Of a stretch of DNA of 64,000 nucleotides, positions 52,644 through 60,542 are shown in pieces. Numbering within the stretch: the first letter of the stretch is position 1; each line of letters begins with the position of its first letter. The DNA is from Akkermansiaceae bacterium (GTDB taxonomy: Bacteria > Verrucomicrobiota > Verrucomicrobiia > Verrucomicrobiales > DEV007), in contig JACKQC010000013.1 in the NCBI GenBank assembly GCA_024233085.1, positions 89,214 through 153,213 of the forward strand. Reading direction: 5' to 3'. A program made the position numbers and the translations under genes. The notes under the pieces are model-generated. The model was not told where the DNA came from. It was given only the letters and a program-made list of their open reading frames with translations, and ran no database searches.

Positions 52644-54335
52644 ATGAAAGCCGAAGAGTTGATCGAGTCGTTTGTCCGCGCGGTGCGTGTGCGTCTGAAC
52701 CGGTTCCGGTGGTTCGATGCCATCGTTTGGGCGCTGGCGTTCGCGGGTGCCATCCTGCTGCTCGCGTGCCTGGTCCAGGTGATGCGGGGCCACGCCGTGC
52801 CCCGGCTCTGGTACGGGATTGGCGGCGGCATCGCCGCGCTGCTGATGGTGATCCACGCGATCGTTCGGCGGGTCTCGCCCGAGGCGGCGGCGCATTTCGC
52901 GGATCGTTTTTTCGAACTGAAGGACACGGTGGTGTCGTGGCGCCATTTCCGGATGGAAGGCCGGAGCGGCGAGATTTTCGACCTGCAGGAGGCGGCGACG
53001 GCGGCGAAGGTCGGCGACCTGCGGCCGGCGACGATTCGCTATCGGCGTCCGGTTCGGCTGATGGCGGTGGCGGGCCTCGCGATCGCCTTGTCGGCTGTGC
53101 TCGCCTTCAAGAAAGCCTCGCCGGACGTGCTGGAGAAACTTCGCGTGGCGGAGGAAACGACCGCCAAGACCGAGGAGATCAACGAGCATCTCGAGGAGGC
53201 GATCGACGAGTTGGAAAAGGGCGCCTCCGAGGAGGAAAAGGAAATACTCGAACCCGAGAAGCTGCGCGAATTGGTCGAGGAGCTGAAGAAGACCGAGGAT
53301 CGCAAGGAAGCCCTGCGACAGTACGCCGAACTGGAACGAAAGCTTCAGGAGGCCGCCCAGCGGCTCGACCAGCGCAAGAACGAGCAACTGCTGGCCAAGG
53401 CGGGCGAGGAACTTCAGAAGGACTTGGAGTCCAAGGAGCTGGGAAAAAAGCTGGAGGAAAAGGAGTACCGGAAGGCGGCCGAGGAACTGGAACAATTCAA
53501 GCCGGCCAATCCCGAAAAGAAACTCAGCGAGCAGCGCAAGGAACTGGCGAAACTCAAGGCGGCCGCGCAGCGGATGACCTCGGCCGCCCAGGCGGCGAGC
53601 CGGCAGGGAGCGAGCAGCCAGAAAAGCGGCCAGCAAAACAAGGGCACGCAATCCCAGGCGGACGCGGGCGCCTCCCAGAGCGGCAGCGGAAGCGCGAGCG
53701 GCCAGAACGGCGAGGGAGGCGGCTCGAGCGGCTCCGGCGAGGGGCTGGAAGACCAGATCGCGCAACTCGATCGGTCGGTCCGAAATCTGGAAAAGGCCCT
53801 GAAAAACGCCGAGATCGAAAAGCTCGAAAAATCGGATTCCGAATGCAAGAACTGCCGTGGCGCGGTGCTTTCCGACCTGGACAAACTGAAGCTTAGTCTT
53901 TGCAAGATCGGGGCGAAGAAAGATTGCCAGTCGCTGCTGCTGTCAATGTGCCAGAAAATGGGCCAATGTCAGAGTTACCTCTCCAATTCGCAGTGCCAAA
54001 GCCTGAGCCAGTGCCTTTCGGCGAGCCCGGGCGGGAAAAAGGCGGGCAAGGGCAGCGTGGAAAGCAGGCGCGAAGGGCGGGAGGACACTGGAAACGGCCA
54101 ACTGGCCCAGCTCCAGGGCCAGAAGAACGAGGGGCAGTCGTTCAGCACCGTCGAGGCGGCGGACAGTGGGGATGGCGTGTCAACGCGACGGGGCGGCGGC
54201 AAGGAGCGCGAGTTTCGCCGGCAGCTCGAGTCCTTCGTGCAGCGCGAGGATGTGCCCGAAGATGTGAAGGAGGGCGTAAAGGCCTATTTCAAGAACATTC
54301 ACGGCTCGAGTGAGCCCGCGGCGTCGGCGCCGTGA
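52644..54335 (+). CDS. Membrane-anchored coiled-coil protein with a Cys/Gln/Ser-rich segment
   Basis: 563 residues from ATG 52644; an in-frame ATG at 52611 would add 11. Two membrane segments ('IVWALAFAGAILLLACLVQV' and one near 'RLWYGIGGGIAALLMVIHAI') are followed by a third at 'LMAVAGLAIALSAVLAF'. Then comes a long, highly charged coiled coil (~170-320), a low-complexity Ser/Gly/Gln stretch (~335-390), and a region with many cysteines ('SECKNCRG', 'KKDCQS', 'MCQKMGQCQS', 'SQCQSLSQC'). The layout resembles large membrane proteins near MoxR/DUF58 genes in this phylum, but no such genes are adjacent. Function is unknown; an envelope-spanning or scaffold role is possible. Confidence 0.68.
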   Translation: MKAEELIESFVRAVRVRLNRFRWFDAIVWALAFAGAILLLACLVQVMRGHAVPRLWYGIGGGIAALLMVIHAIVRRVSPEAAAHFADRFFELKDTVVSWRHFRMEGRSGEIFDLQEAATAAKVGDLRPATIRYRRPVRLMAVAGLAIALSAVLAFKKASPDVLEKLRVAEETTAKTEEINEHLEEAIDELEKGASEEEKEILEPEKLRELVEELKKTEDRKEALRQYAELERKLQEAAQRLDQRKNEQLLAKAGEELQKDLESKELGKKLEEKEYRKAAEELEQFKPANPEKKLSEQRKELAKLKAAAQRMTSAAQAASRQGASSQKSGQQNKGTQSQADAGASQSGSGSASGQNGEGGGSSGSGEGLEDQIAQLDRSVRNLEKALKNAEIEKLEKSDSECKNCRGAVLSDLDKLKLSLCKIGAKKDCQSLLLSMCQKMGQCQSYLSNSQCQSLSQCLSASPGGKKAGKGSVESRREGREDTGNGQLAQLQGQKNEGQSFSTVEAADSGDGVSTRRGGGKEREFRRQLESFVQREDVPEDVKEGVKAYFKNIHGSSEPAASAP

Positions 54336-54351
54336 CCGCCGCGAAGCGCGG

Positions 54352-56766
54352 TCAGCCTTTCAACAGGGCGTGGCGGAGGAGTTCGTCCACCGTCTTCACG
54401 GGAACGATCCGAAGTTTTTTCCGCGCGGAGGGGGGGATGTCGGCGACATCTTTTTCGTTCAGCGCGGGGATGAGAATGGTGCGGATGCCCGCGCGCTCGG
54501 CGGCGAGGGATTTCTCTTTCAGCCCGCCGATGGGCAACACCAGCCCGCGCAGGGTGATCTCGCCGGTCATGGCGATGTCCTTGCTGACACGTCGGTCGGA
54601 AAAGAGCGAACTCAGCGCGGTGAACATCGCGACGCCGGCCGAGGGGCCGTCCTTGGGAATCGCCCCGGCGGGCACATGGACGTGGACGTCGTGGCATCGA
54701 AAATCGGCGGAGTCGATGCCAAGTTTCTCCGCGCGGTTCTGGACGAGGCTCCACGCGGCATACATCGACTCCTTCATCACGTCGCCGATCTGGCCGGTGA
54801 GCTGAATTTTTCCGGAACCGGGAAAACGAATGGCTTCGATGTTGAGCACCTCGCCCCCGACGGGCGTGTAGGCGAGGCCGTTGACAACGCCCGGTTGGCT
54901 GACCATCACCTTGTCCTCGCGCACGAAGCGCGGTGGACCGAGCGCCTCGGCGATCAGCCCGGGAGTGACCGCGACGGAAACCGAGTCGTCCACCGCGACC
55001 CGCGCCGCCACCGTGCGGCAGACGCTGCCGATCTCGCGCTCGAGGTTTCGCACCCCGGCTTCGCGGGTGTGGTCCTCGATCACGACGCGGAGGGCGGCGG
55101 TATTCCACCGACAATGGCGGGACTTGAGGCCGTTTTCGCGGAGCTGGCGCTTGACGAGGTATCGCCGGGCAATCTGGAGTTTCTCCTCCTCCGTGTAACC
55201 GGGAATCTCGATGATTTCCATGCGGTCGCGCAGCGGGCCGGGGACGGGATCGAGGTAGTTGGCCGTGGCGATGAAAATGATCTGGCTGAGGTCGAAGGGC
55301 ACATCGAGATAGCGGTCGACGAAGGCGTGGTTCTGGCGCGGGTCGAGGACCTCGAGCAGCGCGCTGGCCGGATCTCCCCGAAAATCGGCCCCGATTTTGT
55401 CCAGCTCGTCGAGCATGACGACGGGATTGCGCGTCCCGGCGCGGCGCAGCTCCTGGATGAGGCGGCCGGGCATCGAACCGATGTAGGTGCGGCGATGACC
55501 GCGTATCTCGGCCTCGTCGCGGATGCCGCCGAGGCTGATGCGCACGAACTCGCGGCCCAGGGCGTCGGCGATGGATTGGCCGAGGCTGGTTTTGCCGACG
55601 CCCGGCGGGCCGAGGAAGCAGAGGATGGGTCCCCGGCCCTCGGGGTTGAGTTTGCGCACGGCGAGGTATTCGACCAGGCGGCGCTTCACCTTTTCGAGCC
55701 CGAAATGGTCGCGGTCGAGCACCCGGCGCGCGAGATCGAGATCGAAGTGATCCTCGCTGAGCGCGCTCCAGGGAAGCTCGGCGAGGGTTTCGAGATAGCT
55801 GACAATGACGGAATGCTCCGGGCTGGCGGGCGGAATGATGTCGAGGCGCTTCAGCTCGCGGCGCGCCTGTTCCAGGACGACATCGGGAAGCCGCGCGGCC
55901 TCGAGACGTTCGCGGAGTTCCTCGGTCTGTTCCTCGCCGCCGTCGTCCTCGCCGAGTTCGCGGTGGATGGCGCGGACTTGCTCGCGCAAATAAGCCCGGC
56001 GCTGGGCGTCCGAGAATTCGGTTTCGACATCGTCGCGCAGTTTCTGCTGCAATTCGGCGATGTGCTGCTGGTTGCTGACGATGCGCTGAACCTCCTCGAG
56101 CCGGGCGCGGACGTCGGTCTGCTCCAGCAACTGCTGTTTGTGGGGAAGTTCGATGCTGAGATTGGTTGACAGGAAATCGGTCAGCAAAACCGGATCGTCC
56201 ATCGTGTTGACCGCCTGGGCGGCTTCGTCGGGAATATTCGGATTCGTGGTGACGAGCCGGATGGCCGACTCCTTGAGGTTGTTGAATTTGGCCACCCACT
56301 CCTCGTCTGCGGGATCGGGAAGCCGGTTTTCCAGGATCTCGAAAGCGGCGCGCAAGTAGGGATGCGTTTCCGGAAAATCGGTGAAACGCACCCGTTCGAG
56401 GATCTGGATCAGCACGATGAGCGTTTCGGAGCCCTGGCGCATCATGCGAAGCACGTTTCCGAGCACGCCCACCGGGTGGACGCCGTCTGGACCCGGCTCG
56501 TCTTCATCGGCGTCGCGCTGGGTGACGAGTCCGAGCAGGCGCCCCTTCGGGAGCAATTCCTCGAGCAACTGGCGGCTCGCGGCACGCTCGACGGTGAAAG
56601 GCGCCACGGTGCCGGGAAAAACGACCACGCCCCGGAGCGGCATCACGGGGAGCAGCTTCGGCAACTGCGAGCGCCACGCCTCCTCGCCACCATTCCCGGC
56701 ATCGCGGACGATTTGAATGGCCGGCGATGCCGGGTCGTTGTCGTCGAGAAAATCGAAGGAATCCAT
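54352..56766 (-). CDS. lon: ATP-dependent Lon protease
   Basis: 804 residues, the normal length of LonA. The N-terminal substrate-binding domain begins 'KLLPVMPLRGVVVFPGTVAP'; the AAA+ core has Walker A 'GPPGVGKTSLG' and Walker B 'VVMLDELDKIG'; the S16 protease domain has the catalytic Ser709 in 'PKDGPSAGVAMFTAL' and Lys752 in 'IGGLKEK'. It degrades misfolded and regulatory proteins in the cytoplasm. A small heat-shock protein gene lies 35 bp upstream on the same strand, so the two are probably co-expressed for protein quality control. No CIRCE or similar heat-shock operator was seen upstream. Confidence 0.96.
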   Translation of the reverse strand: MDSFDFLDDNDPASPAIQIVRDAGNGGEEAWRSQLPKLLPVMPLRGVVVFPGTVAPFTVERAASRQLLEELLPKGRLLGLVTQRDADEDEPGPDGVHPVGVLGNVLRMMRQGSETLIVLIQILERVRFTDFPETHPYLRAAFEILENRLPDPADEEWVAKFNNLKESAIRLVTTNPNIPDEAAQAVNTMDDPVLLTDFLSTNLSIELPHKQQLLEQTDVRARLEEVQRIVSNQQHIAELQQKLRDDVETEFSDAQRRAYLREQVRAIHRELGEDDGGEEQTEELRERLEAARLPDVVLEQARRELKRLDIIPPASPEHSVIVSYLETLAELPWSALSEDHFDLDLARRVLDRDHFGLEKVKRRLVEYLAVRKLNPEGRGPILCFLGPPGVGKTSLGQSIADALGREFVRISLGGIRDEAEIRGHRRTYIGSMPGRLIQELRRAGTRNPVVMLDELDKIGADFRGDPASALLEVLDPRQNHAFVDRYLDVPFDLSQIIFIATANYLDPVPGPLRDRMEIIEIPGYTEEEKLQIARRYLVKRQLRENGLKSRHCRWNTAALRVVIEDHTREAGVRNLEREIGSVCRTVAARVAVDDSVSVAVTPGLIAEALGPPRFVREDKVMVSQPGVVNGLAYTPVGGEVLNIEAIRFPGSGKIQLTGQIGDVMKESMYAAWSLVQNRAEKLGIDSADFRCHDVHVHVPAGAIPKDGPSAGVAMFTALSSLFSDRRVSKDIAMTGEITLRGLVLPIGGLKEKSLAAERAGIRTILIPALNEKDVADIPPSARKKLRIVPVKTVDELLRHALLKG

Positions 56767-56801
56767 CGTCGAACGGGAGACGGTCGCGCGCCCGGGGCGG
56801 G

Positions 56802-57203
56802 TCAGCCCAGCGCGAGGGGGAGTTGGATGTGGAGCAGGCCGTTTTCGTGTCGGGCGGTGACTCGTTCGGGATCCACCGGATCCGACAGTTGGATTTGCCG
56901 GGCGAACCGGCCATTCTGAATCTCCATCGCCAGCACCTGGCGACAGTTTTCGCAGGCGGGAACGGGCGTCTGTCGTTCGCCCGAGAGTCGGACGGACAGG
57001 GGCAGTATCTCGACCCGAATCTCGTCCTTCTCGACGCCGGCGAGATCAACCCAGATCTCGATCCGATCGTCGAACCGATAGGCGTTGATGTCCGGAGTCC
57101 AGCCGGGCGTGGGATGAAACTCCGAAAACTGGAGGTTGCTCAGTTGATAAGCCACTTCGCCGGCCCGGCTGATGATGCGCGTGAGTCGAACTTTTCGGGG
57201 CAT
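56802..57203 (-). CDS. Hsp20/alpha-crystallin small heat-shock protein
   Basis: A 133-residue protein with an alpha-crystallin core: 'WTPDINAYRFDDRIEIWVDL' followed by AGVEKDEIRVEI, and the closing strand 'HENGLLHIQLPLA'. Small heat-shock proteins hold unfolding clients as large oligomers. The usual C-terminal I-x-I/V tail is missing, the protein ending just after the last core strand, and an unusual 'ACENC' pair of cysteines sits in the middle. It directly precedes lon. Confidence 0.88.
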   Translation of the reverse strand: MPRKVRLTRIISRAGEVAYQLSNLQFSEFHPTPGWTPDINAYRFDDRIEIWVDLAGVEKDEIRVEILPLSVRLSGERQTPVPACENCRQVLAMEIQNGRFARQIQLSDPVDPERVTARHENGLLHIQLPLALG

Positions 57204-57318
57204 GACGGGGTAGGGGAGGAAATCGCGGCTCGCGGAGCCGCCAGTTTAGCCGACGCGCCGGCTCTTTTCACGAAACGAATTTCACCGGCGGAACACGGCG
57301 GCGGGGAGAGAATGGCCT

Positions 57319-57936
57319 CTATTTCTGATGCATCACGCTGCCGGTCATTCCGCCTTCGATTTCCGCCGAACCGGCGTCGAACAGCGCCGCTTTCACGTCG
57401 AGTCCCTTGAGGAATTTCGAGCCGGGTTCCAGCGTCAGTTGACCGCCCCGGAAGTAAACCTTTTCGTGAAAAGTGCCCGACAGCCACCACGCGCCGCCGA
57501 TAAACGCGATCTCGGTATGGGTCTCCGGCGCCTCGTAAAGCACCTGGCCACCCATCAGGACCGTGGGTTTCTCGGGGGCCTCGGTCACGTTTTTCGTGTT
57601 TGGATCGAGCCGCACCATTTCGAAATCCTTGAATTCGCGCTCCACCTCTTTGGAAAGGTGGACGAGGCCGCCGACGATCCCGCCGCCGACGAGCAGGACC
57701 GTCAACAGCGCCGCCGACAGGCAGCCGCACCCGCAGCCGCCGCGTTTTTTCTTCAGCGGCTCGTAGGGATCGCTCGGGTGGCGGCGATCCTTTTTCTTCC
57801 GGTTTTTCTTGGCCTCCTTCGCCCGTTCGCGATTGACCTCCTGCTGTTGGTTCGGATTGCCAAAACCGTCCGGGTCCGGAAGTTTCAACGGCGGCGGTGG
57901 CGGGGGAGGAGGCGGCGGCGAATTTGAGTCGGACAT
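57319..57936 (-). CDS. Membrane protein with a polyproline N-terminus, unknown function
   Basis: A 205-residue protein not assigned to a family. It opens with MSDSNS and ten consecutive prolines, followed by a strongly basic linker with 'KKNRKKKDRR' and 'KKKRGGCGCGC', then one membrane helix 'LSAALLTVLLVGGGIVGGLV'. The C-terminal ~110 residues are soluble and beta-rich, with 'VLMGGQVLYEAPETHTEIAF' and 'VYFRGGQLTLEPGSKFL', like a small bactofilin- or pectin-lyase-type sheet. The polyproline run would need EF-P for smooth translation. It is followed by 115 bp without a gene before hsp20. Confidence 0.62.
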   Translation of the reverse strand: MSDSNSPPPPPPPPPPLKLPDPDGFGNPNQQQEVNRERAKEAKKNRKKKDRRHPSDPYEPLKKKRGGCGCGCLSAALLTVLLVGGGIVGGLVHLSKEVEREFKDFEMVRLDPNTKNVTEAPEKPTVLMGGQVLYEAPETHTEIAFIGGAWWLSGTFHEKVYFRGGQLTLEPGSKFLKGLDVKAALFDAGSAEIEGGMTGSVMHQK

Positions 57937-58012
57937 CGGAGGAAAATCGGAATGAGTTTCTCAGGTCGATTGATAACGAGATGACGGGACGTTGTCAAGC
58001 CGCGTCCGACGC

Positions 58013-58489
58013 TCACCGATCGCCATCGAGACTCTTGATCAGCCGGGGATCGAACGAGAAGGGCGCTTCGTCCACGATAAAGATGCTGTCGTAGTCCGGG
58101 TGCTCTCGGTTCAGCAGGAAGTTGCTCTCGCCCGGGACGATCACGCTCGGGACCTCCAGGACGGCGGAAGTTTTTCGAGCGACCCAAAAGCTACCCGCTT
58201 CTCTCGTCGAGTTTGGCGCCGGTTCTTCACGCCAGTCACCGGCCAGATCCTCCGAAGGCAGTTTTTCGATCGACGAGTCGTTGAATTCGATCTCGAAAGT
58301 GATGAAGCGTTGCCGAAGACGGGTGGCCCGCAAATGAACCAGGATCTCCAGTACCGCCAGCGACAGGTGGGAGGCCGTGTAAACCATCGAGACTCCGGGA
58401 AAGTTCCATCGACCACCGAAAAGACGCGCCCCCTCGCCCGTAAACGCCTCCGGCGCCCGTCTTTCCGAGACGATTCGCCAGGCTCTCAT
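58013..58489 (-). CDS. RES-domain toxin
   Basis: 158 residues from ATG 58489, which overlaps the antitoxin stop by four bases (ATGA). The RES fold is shown by 'LFGGRWNFPGVSMVYTASH' followed by LSLAVLEILVH, giving the conserved Arg27, Tyr37 and Glu48 of the family. RES toxins degrade NAD+ (glycohydrolase or phosphorylase activity) and stop growth until neutralised. The frame is open further upstream to 58609 but that part overlaps the antitoxin. The residues needed for activity appear intact. Confidence 0.88.
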   Translation of the reverse strand: MRAWRIVSERRAPEAFTGEGARLFGGRWNFPGVSMVYTASHLSLAVLEILVHLRATRLRQRFITFEIEFNDSSIEKLPSEDLAGDWREEPAPNSTREAGSFWVARKTSAVLEVPSVIVPGESNFLLNREHPDYDSIFIVDEAPFSFDPRLIKSLDGDR

Positions 58490-58917
58490 GAAAAGACGCC
58501 ATGCTCGATCCGCCCGAGCAGGTTCTCGATTTCGCGGACGCCGGCATCCGTGTCGGCGAAACTCAGGGGCGACTCGCCGCCCAGCGCCACCTGGGGCGCC
58601 GTCATCCACGCTTGGGCGTCCCGGCTGTCACCCAGCACCTCGACCGCACGGTCAAACAGCCGCCGCAGTCGAAAAAGCCGGTCCGATTCGTCCTTTTGAA
58701 AGCGACCCGTGTCACGGCGGCGCAGGAGCGTGCGATGCGCGATGCTCAGGGTGGATTCGAGCGTCCCCAGGGGAACGCCAAGATCCTCACGGAGTTGGTC
58801 GAATTCGTTGACGGACAGCCCATCGCGTACGCGTTGGGTGGACTCGAACGTCGTCTGTCCATAGGCGATCTTCGGTTTGGCGCTTCGCCGAGCGTGTTCG
58901 CCGACTGAAATTTTCAT
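58486..58917 (-). CDS. Xre/MbcA/ParS-type antitoxin (DUF2384) of the RES pair
   Basis: 143 residues from ATG 58917; ATGs at 58923 and 58932 are also possible. The N-terminal half is a helix-turn-helix-like region ('LREDLGVPLGTLESTLSIAH'), and the C-terminal half is the DUF2384 toxin-binding domain ('AVEVLGDSRDAQAWMTAPQV', then 'ALGGESPLSFADTDAGVRE'). Antitoxins of this type bind the RES toxin with their C-terminus and repress their own promoter. The antitoxin precedes the toxin and overlaps it, the usual order for res-xre modules. Confidence 0.87.
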   Translation of the reverse strand: MKISVGEHARRSAKPKIAYGQTTFESTQRVRDGLSVNEFDQLREDLGVPLGTLESTLSIAHRTLLRRRDTGRFQKDESDRLFRLRRLFDRAVEVLGDSRDAQAWMTAPQVALGGESPLSFADTDAGVREIENLLGRIEHGVFS

Positions 58918-58952
58918 CGCCATATGGCACATATTTCACGCCAAATGCCTCT

Positions 58953-60455
58953 CTATTCAAGTGTTTTTTCCCACTTTTTCGCCCTTTCGACGGCGCGAAG
59001 CCAGCGATCGGTCAGTCTTGCTGTTTCCTCCGCGTCGAGCGAGGGCAAAAAGCGCCGCTCCTCGGCCCAATTCGCGGCGATTTCGGAAAGGTCGCCCCAC
59101 ACCCCCGTGGCGAGTCCGGCCAGGTAGGCCGCGCCGAGGGCGGTCGTTTCCGCCACAGTGGGTCGCACGACCGGCACCCGCAGCAGCCCGGCCTGGATTT
59201 CCATCAGCAGCGCGTTCAGCGACGCTCCACCGTCCACCCGCAGTTCGGTCAACCGGATGCCGGAGTCCGCCTCCATCGCGTGCAACACTTCCCAGGATTG
59301 AAAGGCGATCGCCTCCAGGGCCGCGCGGGCCAGGTGCCCCTTCGACGAGCCGCGGGTCAGCCCGACAATCGTTCCGCGCGCGTAGGGATCCCAGTGGGGA
59401 GCGCCCAAACCCGCGAAAGCCGGGACGAAACAGACGCCGCCGTTGTCCTTCACCGTTGAAGCGAGGGCCTCGATGTCGGCCGCATTTTCAACGATTCCCA
59501 ACTGATCCCGCAGCCATTGCACCACGGCTCCGGCGATGAAGACACTGCCCTCCAGCGCGTAGTTCACCGAATCTCCGATCTTCCACGCCACGGTGGTCAA
59601 CAGGTTGTTTTGCGACCTCACCGGCTCGGCGCCCGTGTTCATCAGCATGAAACAGCCGGTGCCATACGTGTTTTTCGCCATCCCCGGCGCGTGGCAGGCC
59701 TGTCCGAATAGCGCCGCCTGCTGGTCGCCCGCGATGCCCGCGATCGGCACCGGCGCGCCGAAGATTTCCGGCGCGGTTTCCGCGTGGATTTCGCTGCTCG
59801 CCCGCGCCTCCGGCAGAAGCGCGCGCGGCACATCGAAGAGGTCCAGCATTTCGGGATCCCAGTCCAGCGTGTCCAGATTGAAAAGCAGGGTCCGGCTTGC
59901 GTTCGACACGTCGGTCACATGGGTCCGGCCCCCGGTCAGGTTCCACACCAGCCAGGAATCGATCGTGCCAAAAGCCAGGTCGCCCGCTTCCGCCCGGTCG
60001 CGAAGCCCGGAGACATGGTCGAGCAGCCAGCGAATCTTCGATCCGGAAAAATAGGCGTCCAGCACCAGCCCGGTCCGTTCCTGGATCAGCGGCGCCTTGC
60101 CCGCCGCCTTCAGTTCGTCGCAGAATTCCGCCGTCCTGCGGTCCTGCCACACGATGGCGTTCGCCACCGGACGACCGTTCCGGCGATCCCAGATCACCGT
60201 GGTTTCGCGCTGGTTCGTGATGCCGATGCCCGCGAGATCCTCCGCCGTCAGACCCGCTTTCTCGAGCGCCTCGCGCGCGGTGGCGAGCTGGGTTTTCCAG
60301 ATTTCGTCGGCATCGTGCTCGACCCAGCCTGGCTTCGGAAAAATCTGGCGAAACTCCCGCTGGCCCGCGCCGCGGACGGTCCCGGAGGCGTCGAAGACGA
60401 TGGCGCGCGAGCTGGTGGTTCCCTGGTCGAGAGCGAGGATGAAACGAGCGGACAT
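58953..60455 (-). CDS. glpK: Glycerol kinase
   Basis: A 500-residue FGGY-family kinase that phosphorylates glycerol to sn-glycerol 3-phosphate in the cytoplasm. Diagnostic stretches are 'FILALDQGTTSSRAIVFD', 'GITNQRETTVIWDR', 'NAIVWQDRRT', 'GIAGDQQAALFGQACHAPGM' and 'LRVDGGASLNALLMEIQA'. Length and motif spacing match GlpK. No GlpF or GlpD gene is adjacent. A dispersed palindrome lies just upstream of its start. Confidence 0.96.
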   Translation of the reverse strand: MSARFILALDQGTTSSRAIVFDASGTVRGAGQREFRQIFPKPGWVEHDADEIWKTQLATAREALEKAGLTAEDLAGIGITNQRETTVIWDRRNGRPVANAIVWQDRRTAEFCDELKAAGKAPLIQERTGLVLDAYFSGSKIRWLLDHVSGLRDRAEAGDLAFGTIDSWLVWNLTGGRTHVTDVSNASRTLLFNLDTLDWDPEMLDLFDVPRALLPEARASSEIHAETAPEIFGAPVPIAGIAGDQQAALFGQACHAPGMAKNTYGTGCFMLMNTGAEPVRSQNNLLTTVAWKIGDSVNYALEGSVFIAGAVVQWLRDQLGIVENAADIEALASTVKDNGGVCFVPAFAGLGAPHWDPYARGTIVGLTRGSSKGHLARAALEAIAFQSWEVLHAMEADSGIRLTELRVDGGASLNALLMEIQAGLLRVPVVRPTVAETTALGAAYLAGLATGVWGDLSEIAANWAEERRFLPSLDAEETARLTDRWLRAVERAKKWEKTLE

Positions 60456-60501
60456 GGATTCAAGCTAGCGATCCGCCGAATCGGCGTCAATCTCCGCCCG
60501 C

Positions 60502-60542
60502 ACCCAACAGGGTTGAGTCGCCGACCTAACCCTGTTAAGTCA
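60502..60542. repeat. Dispersed palindromic repeat copy
   Basis: ACCCAACAGGGTTGAGTCG (60502-60520) faces CGACCTAACCCTGTTAAGT (60522-60540). The TCA at 60540-60542 is the stop codon (TGA on the - strand) of the gene at 60540-61754, the same arrangement as at 37203. Confidence 0.93.

Noticed and set aside
49715..52927. A 1070-codon open frame on the - strand opposite the lyase/GGT fusion gene
   Set aside because: It mirrors a well-supported gene on the + strand, has a low-complexity GC-driven composition and no recognisable domain, and is a typical shadow in GC-rich DNA.
4666..60542. The dispersed palindromes as a CRISPR array
   Set aside because: They are thousands of bases apart with genes between them, and there are no regular spacers or cas genes.
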